From contig NZ_CP010554.1 in NCBI RefSeq assembly GCF_000934545.1, forward strand, positions 1,550,001 to 1,614,000: 64,000 nt of DNA, read 5' to 3'. Both the position numbers and the translations under genes were made by a program. This DNA is from Rugosibacter aromaticivorans (GTDB lineage: Bacteria > Pseudomonadota > Gammaproteobacteria > Burkholderiales > Rhodocyclaceae). The notes beneath the pieces were generated by a model. That model was given only the letters and a program-made list of their open reading frames with translations. It made no database searches and had not been told where the DNA came from. Positions within the stretch are counted from its first letter, which is position 1. The number at the start of each line of letters is the position of its first letter. This document shows positions 29,633 to 39,549 of this stretch, piece after piece.

Positions 29633-29940
29633 TGCTTTATGTCATCATGGCTTACGATGCACCCAATAGCGCAGAGCCACGGCGCACCGCACATGCTGCA
29701 CATATGGCGCATCTGGATAAAATTGAAGCCGCAGGGGATAAAATCGTACTGGCTGGCCCCTGCCTCGCGAAAGACAGTCCTGATCGTCAAATTGCCGGCT
29801 TTTTTGGCAGCCTGATCATTGCCGAATTTGATTCGCTTGCCGCAGCCCAAGAGTGGTCAGACACAGATCCCTTTGTCACTGCCGGTGTTTTCGAAAAAGT
29901 GATTGTCAAACCTTTCCGCCAGGTTATACCCAAACCATGA
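29632..29940 (+). CDS. YciI family protein
   Basis: 102 residues, [20 protein letters not shown] at the start, with the His near residue 23 (AHAAHMAHLDKIE) and DPFVTAGVFEKVIVKPFRQV at the end, typical of the YciI ferredoxin-like fold. Its enzymatic role is unknown. It is translationally linked with yciB (1 base overlap) and bolA (ATGA). Confidence 0.93.
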   Translation: MLYVIMAYDAPNSAEPRRTAHAAHMAHLDKIEAAGDKIVLAGPCLAKDSPDRQIAGFFGSLIIAEFDSLAAAQEWSDTDPFVTAGVFEKVIVKPFRQVIPKP

Positions 29941-30200
29941 GCGTTATAGACATGATGCGCGAACGGCTTGCTACTTTAGAGCCAACAGAACTGACGGTGA
30001 TCGACGATTCAGCGCTACACGCCGGACACCTCGGTGCGCGTAGCGGTGGTGGCCACTATCGATTGAACATTGTTTCCTCTCGCTTTACCGGCTGCAATAC
30101 AATGCAAAAACACCGCTTGGTGTATGATGCGCTCGGATCCCTGATGAAGCGGGAAATTCATGCATTGAGCATTAATGCGTTTCCCCCTGACGAATCCTGA
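29937..30200 (+). CDS. BolA family protein
   Basis: 87 residues from ATG 29937 overlapping the YciI stop. HAGHLGARSGGGHYRLNIVS near residue 30 and KHRLVYDALGSLMKREIHAL near 58 are BolA signatures. BolA-type proteins pair with monothiol glutaredoxins in Fe-S or iron handling. Confidence 0.94.
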   Translation: MSVIDMMRERLATLEPTELTVIDDSALHAGHLGARSGGGHYRLNIVSSRFTGCNTMQKHRLVYDALGSLMKREIHALSINAFPPDES

Positions 30201-30257
30201 CGAATCACACATTTCAATTTCACTGCAGCAACCCTTTAACCTAATTCAGGAACTACG

Positions 30258-31073
30258 ATGAATCACACGCTCCGTTATGCCCTTCTGATTGCCCTGGCGA
30301 CTTCTGTGGCAAGCAGTGCTACCGTTTATGCCGCTAAAAAAGGTGCTGGTGAAAAATCAGCGTCGGCTTTCGTTACCGTCAATGGCCAAGCAGTTCCCAA
30401 GAGCCGTGCTGACATGCTGATCTCAGCCCAGGTTGCACAAGGCCAGCCTGACTCGCCAGAACTGCGTAACGCCGTTAAAGAAGAGCTGGTACGTCGTGAA
30501 ATCCTGTCGCAAGAAGCGGTCAAAAAAGGTTTGGACAAGAATTCCGAAGTGCAAGCTCAAATGGATATGGCGCGTCAGGGCGTCTTGATTGGTGCTTACC
30601 TGAAGGACTATGTCAAACGTCATCCGATTGGCGACGACCAAATCAAGAAAGAATATGACGATCTGAAAACCCGCCTGGGTAACAAGGAATACAAGGCGCG
30701 CCACATTCTTGTTGATAAAGAAGAAGACGCCAAGGCGATTATCGAAAAGCTGAAAAAAGGCGAAAAATTTGATGACCTTGCTAAACAGTCGAAGGATCCT
30801 GGCTCCAAAGAACGTGGCGGCGATCTTGGCTGGGCGAGCCCGGCAGCTTTCGTTAAGCCATTCTCTGACGCCATGACCAAACTTGAAAAAGGTAAGTACA
30901 CGCTTGTCCCTGTCAAGAGTGATTTTGGCTGGCACGTTATCCAGCTTGACGATACGCGTGATACCAAAATTCCGGCTTTTGAAGAAGCCAAAGGACAAAT
31001 CGCTCAGCAGATGCAACAAGGTTTGATTCAGAAACATCTGGACGAACTGCGTGCCAAAGCCAAGGTTGAATAA
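30258..31073 (+). CDS. Periplasmic parvulin-type peptidyl-prolyl isomerase
   Basis: 271 residues with a signal peptide (cleavage after TVYA near residue 27), an N-terminal helical SurA-like part, and a parvulin domain from EYKARHILVDKEEDAKAI (about 148) through GGDLGWASPAAFVKPF to KSDFGWHVIQLDD. It assists folding of exported proteins. A clear terminator follows at 31091-31120. The gene ends the msrB group. Confidence 0.94.
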   Translation: MNHTLRYALLIALATSVASSATVYAAKKGAGEKSASAFVTVNGQAVPKSRADMLISAQVAQGQPDSPELRNAVKEELVRREILSQEAVKKGLDKNSEVQAQMDMARQGVLIGAYLKDYVKRHPIGDDQIKKEYDDLKTRLGNKEYKARHILVDKEEDAKAIIEKLKKGEKFDDLAKQSKDPGSKERGGDLGWASPAAFVKPFSDAMTKLEKGKYTLVPVKSDFGWHVIQLDDTRDTKIPAFEEAKGQIAQQMQQGLIQKHLDELRAKAKVE

Positions 31074-31090
31074 GCCGCTTATTCAATCTA

Positions 31091-31120
31091 AAAAACGGGG
31101 GCTCCGGCTCCCGTTTTTTA
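31091..31120 (+). terminator. Intrinsic terminator after the parvulin gene
   Basis: ACGGGGG pairs with CTCCCGT around loop CTCCGG (one G-T wobble), followed by six T (31114-31119). It lies 18 bases after the stop codon. Confidence 0.85.
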
Positions 31121-31203
31121 TTTCCCGAAGTAAATCTCGCTGAACAATTCCTGCAGAACAACCTCCTGCCATCACATTCAACTGCGGCACAAGGGGCACG
31201 CAC

Positions 31204-31773
31204 ATGAAAAATAACTCAGAAGCCCAGCCTGTCCGACGGATCGTTCGCCGGCGAGCAAAGCCAAATTGCGGTTCGGCTTTCGAAGCTTTAGTACGCGGCA
31301 TGTTTATCGAAATGCAAAATTACAGCGGCTTTCTGGGTGCTGAAATCATACATCCGGCAACGCCCCTGGACGAATATCAATTCATCATCCGCTGGGCAAG
31401 CCAAAAAGACCTCGACGTCTGGGATGCTTCTGTAGCCCACGCCCAATGGCTCCAGCGCTTGGGCGATGTTGCCGAAGGTGATCCTGAATACCGTTTGCTC
31501 TCGGGTTTTGAGGCCTGGTTTTCTCCTGCGGCGATCCCTGGCGTCAAAACACCATCGCGACTGAAAATGGCGCTGATTTCATGGGTAGGCATTTTCCCAA
31601 CCGTTGTGCTTTTGCAAGTCACTATCGCGCCATTAATTTCTGGCTGGCCATTTTTGTTGCAAATTGCTTCATTTACTGCCTTGATAATTGCCGTCATGAC
31701 ATGGCTTGTCATGCCCGTGCTGACACGTTTATTCCGTCCATTGCTTTTATCGCATGCCAAGACCAAAAAATAA
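31204..31773 (+). CDS. Antibiotic biosynthesis monooxygenase (ABM)-like protein with two membrane segments
   Basis: 189 residues. The first ~105 resemble an ABM dimeric barrel (RRAKPNCGSAFEALVRGM, then YQFIIRWASQKDLDVW and LSGFEAWF). Two hydrophobic segments follow (ALISWVGIFPTVVLLQVTIA and LLQIASFTALIIAVMTWLV). Such ABM-membrane proteins are widespread; the function is unknown. The MFS gene may start within its 3' end. Confidence 0.78.
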   Translation: MKNNSEAQPVRRIVRRRAKPNCGSAFEALVRGMFIEMQNYSGFLGAEIIHPATPLDEYQFIIRWASQKDLDVWDASVAHAQWLQRLGDVAEGDPEYRLLSGFEAWFSPAAIPGVKTPSRLKMALISWVGIFPTVVLLQVTIAPLISGWPFLLQIASFTALIIAVMTWLVMPVLTRLFRPLLLSHAKTKK

Positions 31774-33013
31774 ATTCACTCCAATATTTTTTATGTTATC
31801 AACCTCTGCTACTGATAGTGATAGCGATCTGGACCGCGCAGTGCTGATACTGGCGGGCGCCGCTTTCGCCAGCGCCGCATCGTTTCGTGTCTGCGATCCT
31901 TTTTTACCGGTATTGGCCGCGAGTTTTAATGTCGGCATCAGCAGTGCAGCACGTGTTATCACCGCATTTGTTGTCGCTTACAGCGTTTTCCAGCTGGTTT
32001 TTGGCCCGCTGGGCGACCGCGTCGATCGCTATCATCTTGTCGCCTATTCCACCCTGGCATGTACACTTGGCTCAATTGCTTGCGGACTGTCCCCTTCCTA
32101 TGGCTGGCTGGTTGTATCGCGTGCCCTTACAGGCGCTTTTTCAGCGGGCATCATCGCTGTGGGTGTCGCGTGGATTTCTGATCGTGTGCCCTTAACCCAA
32201 CGTCAGCCCATGCTCGCTAGGTTTATTAGCGGGCAAATTCTGGGGATGGTTTCGGGGCAAGTCCTGGGGGGATTGTTTGTCGATACATTGGGCTGGCGCT
32301 GGGCGTTTGCTGCGCTAGCACTCATCTATCTTGCGTTTGGCGGGCTACTGTTGCGTCAAGCGAAGATCATTAGCACTACCGCACCCCCACGACCAGCCGC
32401 GCCTCAAGGCAATCCATTTTTTTCCGTTGCACGCGATCTGTTTGCCGTGGTGCAATCGCCCAAAGCGTGGCCCGTTTTTGCAGCCATCTGTTTTGAAGGG
32501 ATGGCGGTATTTTCAGTGCTTGCGTTTCTTCCCCTGTATTTACACACGCACTTTGACATTAGCATGACCAAGGCAAGTTTGGCGCTCATGGCATATGGCG
32601 CTGGAGGGCTGGTTTATTCATCCAACGCAAGACGCCTCATAAGTCATTTTTCAGTCGGTAATCTAGCTTTGCTGGGTAGCGGTTCAGTCGCGATGAGCCT
32701 CATACTTCTTTATCTTGTACCCGTCTGGTTTTTTGCTATCCCCGTGATGACCGGTGCCGGTTTTGGCATGTATCTGCTGCATAGCACTATTCTGACGCGC
32801 GCTACGGCCATCACCGAGACAGCGCGTGGTTTGGCAATATCACTCACTGTCTCGATCTTCTTTGTGGGGCAGTCTGTCGGCATTTATGCCGCATCACGCG
32901 TCGTGGAACAGGTTGGCATTCCACCCATCATATTGATGGGCAGCTTGCTCATTACGCTAGTGGGCATTGGTTTTTCTATCGCCATCAAAAGCCGTCAGGC
33001 GACTGCCGCCTGA
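31754..33013 (+). CDS. MFS transporter
   Basis: About 419 residues with 12 likely membrane segments. The motif FGPLGDRVDRY after the second segment is the MFS loop signature. It resembles drug-efflux permeases of the Bcr/arabinose-efflux type; the substrate is unknown. Two ATGs are possible, 31754 (overlapping the ABM gene by 20 bases) and 31793; neither has a clear ribosome binding site. The 3' end forms one arm of a terminator at 32991-33017. Confidence 0.85.
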   Translation: MPRPKNKFTPIFFMLSTSATDSDSDLDRAVLILAGAAFASAASFRVCDPFLPVLAASFNVGISSAARVITAFVVAYSVFQLVFGPLGDRVDRYHLVAYSTLACTLGSIACGLSPSYGWLVVSRALTGAFSAGIIAVGVAWISDRVPLTQRQPMLARFISGQILGMVSGQVLGGLFVDTLGWRWAFAALALIYLAFGGLLLRQAKIISTTAPPRPAAPQGNPFFSVARDLFAVVQSPKAWPVFAAICFEGMAVFSVLAFLPLYLHTHFDISMTKASLALMAYGAGGLVYSSNARRLISHFSVGNLALLGSGSVAMSLILLYLVPVWFFAIPVMTGAGFGMYLLHSTILTRATAITETARGLAISLTVSIFFVGQSVGIYAASRVVEQVGIPPIILMGSLLITLVGIGFSIAIKSRQATAA

Positions 33014-33017
33014 CGGC
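32991..33017. terminator. Bidirectional terminator between convergent MFS and purL genes
   Basis: GCCGTCAGGC and GCCTGACGGC form a perfect 10-bp stem around a 7-base loop. T-rich sequence follows on + (TTTCTC) and on - (TTTTGATGG). The left arm lies within the MFS coding end. Confidence 0.8.
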
Positions 33018-33032
33018 TTTCTCGCTAAACGG

Positions 33033-36000
33033 TTATCCCAGCCAGCGACGCGCGTTGTGAAATAAATTCATCCACGGCGAAGCGCCTGCATAACGCGTTT
33101 CCCAGTCACGCGGATGCCATGACATCTGTGCTGCACGAACGACACGTTCCGGATGCGGCATCATGATCGTAAAGCGGCCATCTGCCGTGGTCACCCCCGC
33201 TAATCCTTCAGGCGAGCCATTCGGATTAAACGGATAGATCGAAGCCACCGCGCCACGGTTATCAATGTACCGTAGTGCCATAGCCGACTTTTCCAACTTT
33301 TTATTATCTGCATGCACGGCGCGTCCTTCGCCATGCGACACCACCACAGGCAATTGCGATCCCGCCATGCCAGCCAGGAAAATCGAGGGCGACGGGGGAA
33401 TGTCCACCATCACCAAACGTGCCTCAAACTGCTCGCTGCGATTGCGCTGGAATGTTGGCCAATCTTCAGCGCCTGGAATAATTGGGGCCAAATGCGCCAT
33501 CATCTGGCAGCCATTACACACGCCCAGAGAAAAACTGTCTTTGCGTGCGAAAAATGTCGAAAACTCGTCGCGTAGCTGACTGTTGAACAATATCGATTTA
33601 GCCCAGCCTTGCCCCGCGCCAAGTACATCACCATACGAAAAACCACCACACGCAACCAATCCCTTGAAGTCAGCTAGCTTGACGCGTCCTGCCTGTAAAT
33701 CCGACATATGCACGTCGAATGTCGAAAAACCCGCGCGATCAAAGGCAGCGGCCATTTCCACGTGCCCATTCACGCCCTGCTCACGCAAAATCGCCATTTT
33801 CGGGCGGGCACCAGTTACCACAAAGGGCGCCTCAAGGTCAAACGTAGTCTGAGCAGTCAAGCCAGGATCATCACGATCCAGCAACGCAGAAAACTCCTCT
33901 TCGGCGCACATCGCATCGTCACGCAATTGCGCAATCTGGAAGCTCACTTCGCTCCAAACGCGTTGTAACTCGTGACGTGGCGCAGAAAACACGCGTTTGG
34001 CATTACGCCAGACGCGCACTTCATCACTGGTATTGGTATGGCCAATGAAATGCACCACACGACTAAGCCCTGCTTCACGCAGAACAGTCATGACAGCGGA
34101 GCGATCGGTGTGGCGAATCTGCAGCACAGCACCGAGTTCCTCGTTAAACAAGGCTGCCAATAATTTATCCTGCGTCCGGCCGGCAAGCATATCCGGTCGA
34201 CGTTCCATGCCATCGACATCATTCATTAACGCGTCAAAACACAGTGCATCACTGTTGAGCGAAACCCCTACATGCGAAGCAAAGCTCATCTCACACACGG
34301 CCGCCCATAAGCCACCATCGGATCGATCGTGGTAGGCCAGAATTTTTCCGTCGCGATTGAGCTTTTGAATCGAATTAAAAAACGCTTTGAGCAAGGCTGC
34401 ATCGACGTCCGGTGCCACATCGCCACTGACGCCATAGACTTGCGCCAAGGCAGAACCTCCCAGCCGATTGCGTCCCTCGCCCAAATCAATCAGCAAGAGC
34501 TCTGTTTCACCCACCTCTGCATCGCGCCGCAGCTCAGGCGTCAAGGTGCGGCGCACATCATCCACCGGCGCGAATGCGGTGATGATTAACGACACGGGCG
34601 AGATGACTTGTTTATGTTCATCTGATTTTTTCTCGCTCGCTTTTTTCTCGTTTGATTTTTCCGCGCTGCCTGCCTCGTCAGACGCTTTCCATTGCGTGCG
34701 CATGGATAAGGAATCCTTGCCCACCGGTATGGCCACACCCAGCGCAGGACAAAAATCGAGTGCGACAGCCTTGACTGTATCGAACAGCACCGCATCCTCA
34801 TGCCCATGACCCGCCGCCGCCATCCAGTTGGCTGACAACTTAATGCGAGAAATATCGCCCACATCAGCTGCCGCCAGATTGGTTAATGCCTCCCCAATAG
34901 CCATCCGTCCGGAGGCCGGGCCATCCAGCAAAGCCAGTGGTGTACGTTCGCCTAGCGCAAAGCATTCACCACGGTTGGTGTCATAACCCATGGTGGTCAC
35001 GGCCACATCAGCCACGGGCACTTGCCATGGCCCCACCATCTGGTCGCGGGCTGTCATCCCACCGACTGAACGATCGCCAATGGTGATTAGAAAGCTTTTC
35101 GAGGCCACGCTTGGCAAGCGCAATACACGGTGCGCAGCCTCACTCAGGTCAATCGCTGCCAGATCCAGGGCGGGCATATGCACCACATGACGGCTGGTCT
35201 CTCGATGCATGCGTGGGGGTTTACCGAGCAGTACTTCTAACGGCATATCAACAGGACGATTATCAAAATGCGCATCCGTCACGGCAAGATGGCCATCCTT
35301 GGTGGCTACGCCAAGTACAGCAAACGGGCAACGCTCACGTTCACACAGGGCGCGGAATTCATCCAGCCGCGCCGGTGCCACGGCGAGCACGTAACGCTCT
35401 TGCGCTTCGTTGCTCCAAATTTCGCGCGGGCTCATGCCAGGCGCTTCAGTTTGCACGGCGCGCAGATCAAACACGGCACCACAGCCTGCATCATGCGCCA
35501 GCTCAGGCAGTGCATTGGATAAGCCACCTGCACCGACGTCGTGAATGGCAAGCACCGGGTTCGCTTCGCCCATTTGCCAGCACCGATCAATGACTTCCTG
35601 TGCGCGCCGCTGCATTTCCGGGTTACCCCGCTGTACAGAAGCAAAATCAAGGTCAGCCGAGTTGCTGCCGGTCGTCATGGACGAGGCCGCCCCGCCACCC
35701 AGCCCGATCGGCATGCCCGGGCCCCCAAGTTGAATGAGCAGGGTGCCCGCTGGAAATTGGATTTTGAACGCATCCCGATCAGCAATGTTGCCCACACCGC
35801 CAGCTAGCATGATGGGCTTGTGATAGCCGCGTACCTCGTCGCCAAATTGTTGCTCGAAGGTGCGGAAATACCCTGCCAGATTGGGCCTGCCGAATTCATT
35901 ATTAAAGGCTGCCGCACCCAGCGGGCCTTCGATCATGATGTCTAAAGCGGAGGCAATGCGATCGGGTCTGCCATAGTCTGATTCCCACGGCTGACTATAG

Positions 36001-37025
36001 CCGGGTATGCGTAAATCGGACACAGAAAAACCCACCACCCCAGCCTTGGGTTTTGACCCGCGACCTGTCGCGCCTTCGTCACGAATTTCACCGCCCGAGC
36101 CGGTTGCAGCACCAGGAAAAGGCGAAATGGCCGTGGGATGATTATGCGTCTCAACCTTGGCCAGAAAATGCGTCATCTCTTCGCGCCAGATATAGCTGCC
36201 ATCGGCTTCTGGCATGAAACGGCGAATGGATGCCCCTTCAAGAATGGCGGCATTGTCGGAATACGCCACGATCGTGCCCGCAGGATGCGCTTTATGTGTT
36301 TCGCGAATCATGCCAAAGAGTGACAATGGCTGCGCCTCGCCATCCACAGTCCATGTCGCATTGAAAATCTTGTGCCGACAATGTTCAGAATTTGCCTGAG
36401 CGAACATCATCAGCTCAACATCGGTTGGATTGCGGCCCAGCTTGGCAAAGTTATCCAGCAAATACTCAATTTCATCCTCAGACAAGGCCAGCCCAAGCGA
36501 GAGGTTGGCCGCCACAAGCGCATCCCGGCCACCGGACAGCGTGTCGACTATCGTGAGCGGTTGCGGTGGAATCTGCCCAAACAGTGCCTGTGCTTGATCC
36601 AGTGTTGTCAAGACGGATTCTGTCATCCGATCATGCAGACTGTGCCGTATCACCAGCGCCGACTTTTCGTCTTTCACCCCGCTGACATAAAACGCCGTGC
36701 CGCGCTCGATGCGCTGCACTTGGGAAAACCCGCAATTCCGTGCGATGTCAGTCGCCTTCGTGCTCCACGGTGAAATGGTGCCAAGGCGAGGGGTAACCAA
36801 TTGCAATTCACCCGATATATGCCCGCGTGCCACCGAACTGATGTCGAGCAACTCTTTTAAGCGCGTCGTTTCAGGCGTGTTCAGCGGAGACGAGAGATCA
36901 ATGAAATACCAGTGCTCAGCCGCTAAAGTAAGCTTGGGGCTGGCCTTGCGTAAAGACTGCTGCAGGCGGGCAAGCCGGGAAGCCGAAAAAGCGGCATTGC
37001 CGCGCAGCGCAAGGAATTCAGCCAT
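33033..37025 (-). CDS. purL: Phosphoribosylformylglycinamidine synthase
   Basis: 1330 residues, the single-chain form. N-terminal domain, FGAM synthase core with [18 protein letters not shown] near residue 210 and [20 protein letters not shown] near 290, and a C-terminal glutamine amidotransferase domain with the catalytic Cys in [15 protein letters not shown] near 1170. It makes FGAM in purine synthesis. Two oddities: a dispersed repeat core at 36644-36669 gives KSALVIRH near residue 121, and a Lys/Glu/Ser-rich stretch of about 25 residues (near 781-805) lies before [14 protein letters not shown], longer than usual there. Confidence 0.97.
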   Translation of the reverse strand: MAEFLALRGNAAFSASRLARLQQSLRKASPKLTLAAEHWYFIDLSSPLNTPETTRLKELLDISSVARGHISGELQLVTPRLGTISPWSTKATDIARNCGFSQVQRIERGTAFYVSGVKDEKSALVIRHSLHDRMTESVLTTLDQAQALFGQIPPQPLTIVDTLSGGRDALVAANLSLGLALSEDEIEYLLDNFAKLGRNPTDVELMMFAQANSEHCRHKIFNATWTVDGEAQPLSLFGMIRETHKAHPAGTIVAYSDNAAILEGASIRRFMPEADGSYIWREEMTHFLAKVETHNHPTAISPFPGAATGSGGEIRDEGATGRGSKPKAGVVGFSVSDLRIPGYSQPWESDYGRPDRIASALDIMIEGPLGAAAFNNEFGRPNLAGYFRTFEQQFGDEVRGYHKPIMLAGGVGNIADRDAFKIQFPAGTLLIQLGGPGMPIGLGGGAASSMTTGSNSADLDFASVQRGNPEMQRRAQEVIDRCWQMGEANPVLAIHDVGAGGLSNALPELAHDAGCGAVFDLRAVQTEAPGMSPREIWSNEAQERYVLAVAPARLDEFRALCERERCPFAVLGVATKDGHLAVTDAHFDNRPVDMPLEVLLGKPPRMHRETSRHVVHMPALDLAAIDLSEAAHRVLRLPSVASKSFLITIGDRSVGGMTARDQMVGPWQVPVADVAVTTMGYDTNRGECFALGERTPLALLDGPASGRMAIGEALTNLAAADVGDISRIKLSANWMAAAGHGHEDAVLFDTVKAVALDFCPALGVAIPVGKDSLSMRTQWKASDEAGSAEKSNEKKASEKKSDEHKQVISPVSLIITAFAPVDDVRRTLTPELRRDAEVGETELLLIDLGEGRNRLGGSALAQVYGVSGDVAPDVDAALLKAFFNSIQKLNRDGKILAYHDRSDGGLWAAVCEMSFASHVGVSLNSDALCFDALMNDVDGMERRPDMLAGRTQDKLLAALFNEELGAVLQIRHTDRSAVMTVLREAGLSRVVHFIGHTNTSDEVRVWRNAKRVFSAPRHELQRVWSEVSFQIAQLRDDAMCAEEEFSALLDRDDPGLTAQTTFDLEAPFVVTGARPKMAILREQGVNGHVEMAAAFDRAGFSTFDVHMSDLQAGRVKLADFKGLVACGGFSYGDVLGAGQGWAKSILFNSQLRDEFSTFFARKDSFSLGVCNGCQMMAHLAPIIPGAEDWPTFQRNRSEQFEARLVMVDIPPSPSIFLAGMAGSQLPVVVSHGEGRAVHADNKKLEKSAMALRYIDNRGAVASIYPFNPNGSPEGLAGVTTADGRFTIMMPHPERVVRAAQMSWHPRDWETRYAGASPWMNLFHNARRWLG
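36644..36669 (+). repeat. Dispersed repeat core inside purL
   Basis: GCCGTATCACCAGCGCCGAC then TTTTCG is a full core, read on the minus strand as EKSALVI, a different frame from the recO copy. It differs from the copy at 63801-63827 only at the edges. Confidence 0.75.
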
Positions 37026-37147
37026 AGCAGAAACAAAATCTCAGCAAAAATCAGAGAGGCGAATTATACCCTGCGTGACCTCTTCGCCTCCCAGTTTAAG
37101 ACACCGTGAGCATCGGGTTTTTTAGCGAACGAACCGCCTGCTCACAG

Positions 37148-37264
37148 TTACGATGCCTGCTGTAGCGCCATCAAGGCTGGGTACACTTTCATTAACAGCG
37201 CCAAACACAGCACAATACCAAACAGATACGTGCCCAAAGAGCCGATAAAGCGCAATTTACTGGG
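37148..37264 (-). pseudogene. C-terminal part of a MAPEG-like gene, cut off by IS256 insertion
   Basis: On the minus strand the bases left of the insertion read SKLRFIGSLGTYLFGIVLCL, then ALLMKVYPALMALQQAS and a stop at 37148. Joined to the N-terminal part at 38675-38992, after removal of the IS and one copy of the duplicated target, the frame is continuous (MAQPSKLRF). It has no start of its own. Confidence 0.85.
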
Positions 37265-38676
37265 GAGTGTCCTGAATTTTGTGTGCAAGGCGGTTGATGT
37301 TTCATTGATTGCTGCCTGATTTTACGCGACACGTTTCGTAAAGCGATCCCCGAACTGGATGGCGAATTGCACCATCGCGGCTTTCCAGTGAAACACCGGC
37401 ATTGCCCATTCCTTGGTGATGTTTCTCAGCGCCAGCCAGATCAGCTTGGTCGCCGCCTCGTCGTTGGGGAAATGCCCGCGTGTCTTGATCGCCTTGCGGA
37501 TGCGCGCGTTGACCGATTCGATGGCATTGGTGGTGTAAATCACCCGCCGAATCTCGGGCGGGAACGCAAAGAATGGCGTCACGTAGTCCCATGCACGCCG
37601 CCAGGCCGCAGCGACATGCGGCAGTTTCGTTCCCCATTCGGATTGCGCGAACGCCGTCAGCGCGACTTCTGCGGCGTCTGCGCTCGTCGCGGTGTAGATC
37701 GGACGCAGCGCCGCTGCGACGGCTTTGCGATCCTTCCAACTGGCATAGTCCAGGCTGTTGCGGATCAAGTGCACGATGCAGGTTTGCAGGACGGCTTCCG
37801 GATACGCCGCAGCAAGCGCCTCTGGAATCCCTTTCAGACCATCGGAAACGGCGATCAGCACGTCCTCCACGCCGCGCGTCTTCAAGTCGTTGAAGACCTT
37901 GAGCCAGAACTTGGCCCCTTCGGTGTGTTCGATCCACAGCCCGAGAATGTCGCGGCTGCCGTCGGGCAGGATGCCCAGCGCAAGATAGACCGCCTTGTTC
38001 CTGACCAGGCCGTCGTCGCGGATCTTGACCCGCAACGCGTCGAAGAAGATCACGGGGTACATCGGCTCCAGCGGTCGGGCCTGCCAGGCAGAGACTTCGG
38101 CCATGACTTCATCGGTCACGGTGCTGATGAAATCCGGCGACACCTCGACGTGATACATCTCGGTCAGGTGCGCGCGGATGTCGCGCGTGCTCATGCCGCG
38201 TGCATACATCGACAGGATCAAGTCATCAAAGCCTTCGTAGCGGCGGCCATGCTTGGGGACGATCAGGGGTTCGAACGCGCCGCTGCGGTCGCGCGGGATG
38301 TCGATCCTGAGCGGGCCGGTGTCGGTGAGGAGCGTCTTGCCGCTGCTGCCGTTGCGATGGTTGGCAACGCCTGCGGGCTTGTCTTCGCCGGGTGCGTAGC
38401 CCAGATGCAGGCTCATCTCAGCAGCCAGCGCGCGCTCGATGATCGCGCGTTTCAGGCGTGCGGTGAGGTCGTTGACCTCGCTGCCGGTCATCGGTGCGCT
38501 GACCAGTGTGTCCAGCTGTGCCTGCATCTCGGGCGTAAACGCAGGCGCGTTGCGCGCATCCTCAATGGATTGCTGAACCATGCTCAGCTTCTTGGGTTTC
38601 GTTTGTTGCTCGGGCATATCTCGTTCCTTTCTCGAACTGATGAATATGCCTTACACACAAAAATTCGGATAGGCTC
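37265..38676 (-). mobile_element. IS256-family insertion sequence, 1412 bp, complete
   Basis: Flanked by a direct repeat ATTTACTGGG at 37255-37264 and 38677-38686 (IS256 elements usually duplicate 8-9 bases, so the outer base or two may be chance). The ends are imperfect inverted repeats: GAGTGTCCTGAATTTTGTG on the left versus GAGCCTATCCGAATTTTTGT on the right, read inward. It encodes one intact transposase and interrupts a MAPEG-like gene. Confidence 0.92.
37322..38617 (-). CDS. IS256-family (mutator-type) transposase
   Basis: 431 residues. The DDE residues lie in FFDALRVKIRD near 193, AVSDGLKGIPEAL near 258 and NAIESVNARIRK near 367, with the CIVHLIRNSLDYASWKDRK block between, all typical of mutase-type transposases. 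It is full length and undamaged, so the element may still be active. It fills the IS and stops 57 bases before its left end. Confidence 0.95.
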   Translation of the reverse strand: MPEQQTKPKKLSMVQQSIEDARNAPAFTPEMQAQLDTLVSAPMTGSEVNDLTARLKRAIIERALAAEMSLHLGYAPGEDKPAGVANHRNGSSGKTLLTDTGPLRIDIPRDRSGAFEPLIVPKHGRRYEGFDDLILSMYARGMSTRDIRAHLTEMYHVEVSPDFISTVTDEVMAEVSAWQARPLEPMYPVIFFDALRVKIRDDGLVRNKAVYLALGILPDGSRDILGLWIEHTEGAKFWLKVFNDLKTRGVEDVLIAVSDGLKGIPEALAAAYPEAVLQTCIVHLIRNSLDYASWKDRKAVAAALRPIYTATSADAAEVALTAFAQSEWGTKLPHVAAAWRRAWDYVTPFFAFPPEIRRVIYTTNAIESVNARIRKAIKTRGHFPNDEAATKLIWLALRNITKEWAMPVFHWKAAMVQFAIQFGDRFTKRVA

Positions 38677-38992
38677 ATTTACTGGGCTGCGCCATGGTAG
38701 GCGGGAGAACAATGCCAAACACAAAGATAAAGCGTGACAGCGTGACCAGACCCATACACCACATCATCCATGGGGCGGGGTTGAGCATGCCCAGCGTCAA
38801 AATCAGCACCGCAAGCATTGGCACATACTCTGTGGTGTTGCCATGCGCGCGAATCGCCTTATACAACCGGTCAGCCGGGTCGACGGTGTAACCGTACATG
38901 GTTTTTGTTGACCCTCGCGTCATGGAAACAACGAAACCAAGACCAATCACCAGAAAACCTAATAACGCAACACATAGCACCGCAATAACCAT
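38675..38992 (-). pseudogene. N-terminal part of a MAPEG-like membrane protein gene, interrupted by IS256
   Basis: 105 residues with hydrophobic segments (VIAVLCVALLGFLVIGLGFV, MLAVLILTLGML, MGLVTLSRFIFVFGIVLP) and AIRAHGNTTEYVPML, the RAHxNxxEYxP motif of the MAPEG superfamily (membrane eicosanoid/glutathione-related proteins). Translation ends two codons into the IS at TGA. The rest of the gene lies at 37148-37264. Whether the truncated product has any function is unknown. Confidence 0.85.
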
Positions 38993-39143
38993 TTTTGTAC
39001 TCCCCCTAAATTAAATTAAATAAACACCCCTCCGCATCAGCCCTAAGCTATCCAAAACGATTGCGGGCATCCACTGAGCGTGCCGAGTAAGTGTATCCGA
39101 AACGCGCAAACAACCTCACCTCTCACCACTGACCACTCACCCA

Positions 39144-39450
39144 TTACTCATGATGCCCGCTATGCCGACTTTTAGCCGCAGGTTTACGCACCTGAACCTC
39201 AATATCAGCCGCCTTCTCTTGCGCGCGCGACATGGATTGTCCGCTGCCAGATGAAGCGCGTACGGGCTCAGATAACATCCCGCAACCTCATAAGCAACAG
39301 TACCCTGCGGGTGGTACATGAACGTACCGGGCTGCCGCGCCACAAACTCGTGGACGAAGGTCTTGCCAGACTGAATCAAACCCTGATACACCATCCAGGC
39401 CGTTGGGCACGCGTTGTCCACGCCAGTGAATGCTGGTGTGCGCAGCCGGA
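39144..39450 (-). pseudogene. Remnant of a CopA-type multicopper oxidase
   Basis: Two minus-strand frames together give SIHWRGQRVPNGLDGVSG (about 39434-39381) and then, after a frameshift, LIQSGKTFVHEFVARQPGTF and MYHPQ (about 39379-39305). These match the copper-binding IHWHG and HPH region of CopA copper-resistance oxidases, with the second His of IHWHG changed to Arg and the HPH region broken (HPQ). The following stretch to a stop at 39144 cannot be aligned confidently. The gene is a short decayed fragment. Confidence 0.7.
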
Positions 39451-39549
39451 TAACCCGAGCCCGCCCAGAAAAAGCACCACGCTGGGTCACATGTCAGACG
39501 CCATCGTGGTGAGGGGTGTTTAAAAAAACCTTCGCCAAATACGTTGTCA

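Noticed and set aside
33281..33292. GCCGACTTTTCC in the 3' part of purL as a repeat copy
   Set aside because: Only ten bases match and the flanks do not resemble the core.
37367..38737. 456-codon open frame antisense to the IS256 transposase
   Set aside because: It is a shadow of the transposase codon pattern; the reverse frame has DDE motifs and family similarity, this one has none.
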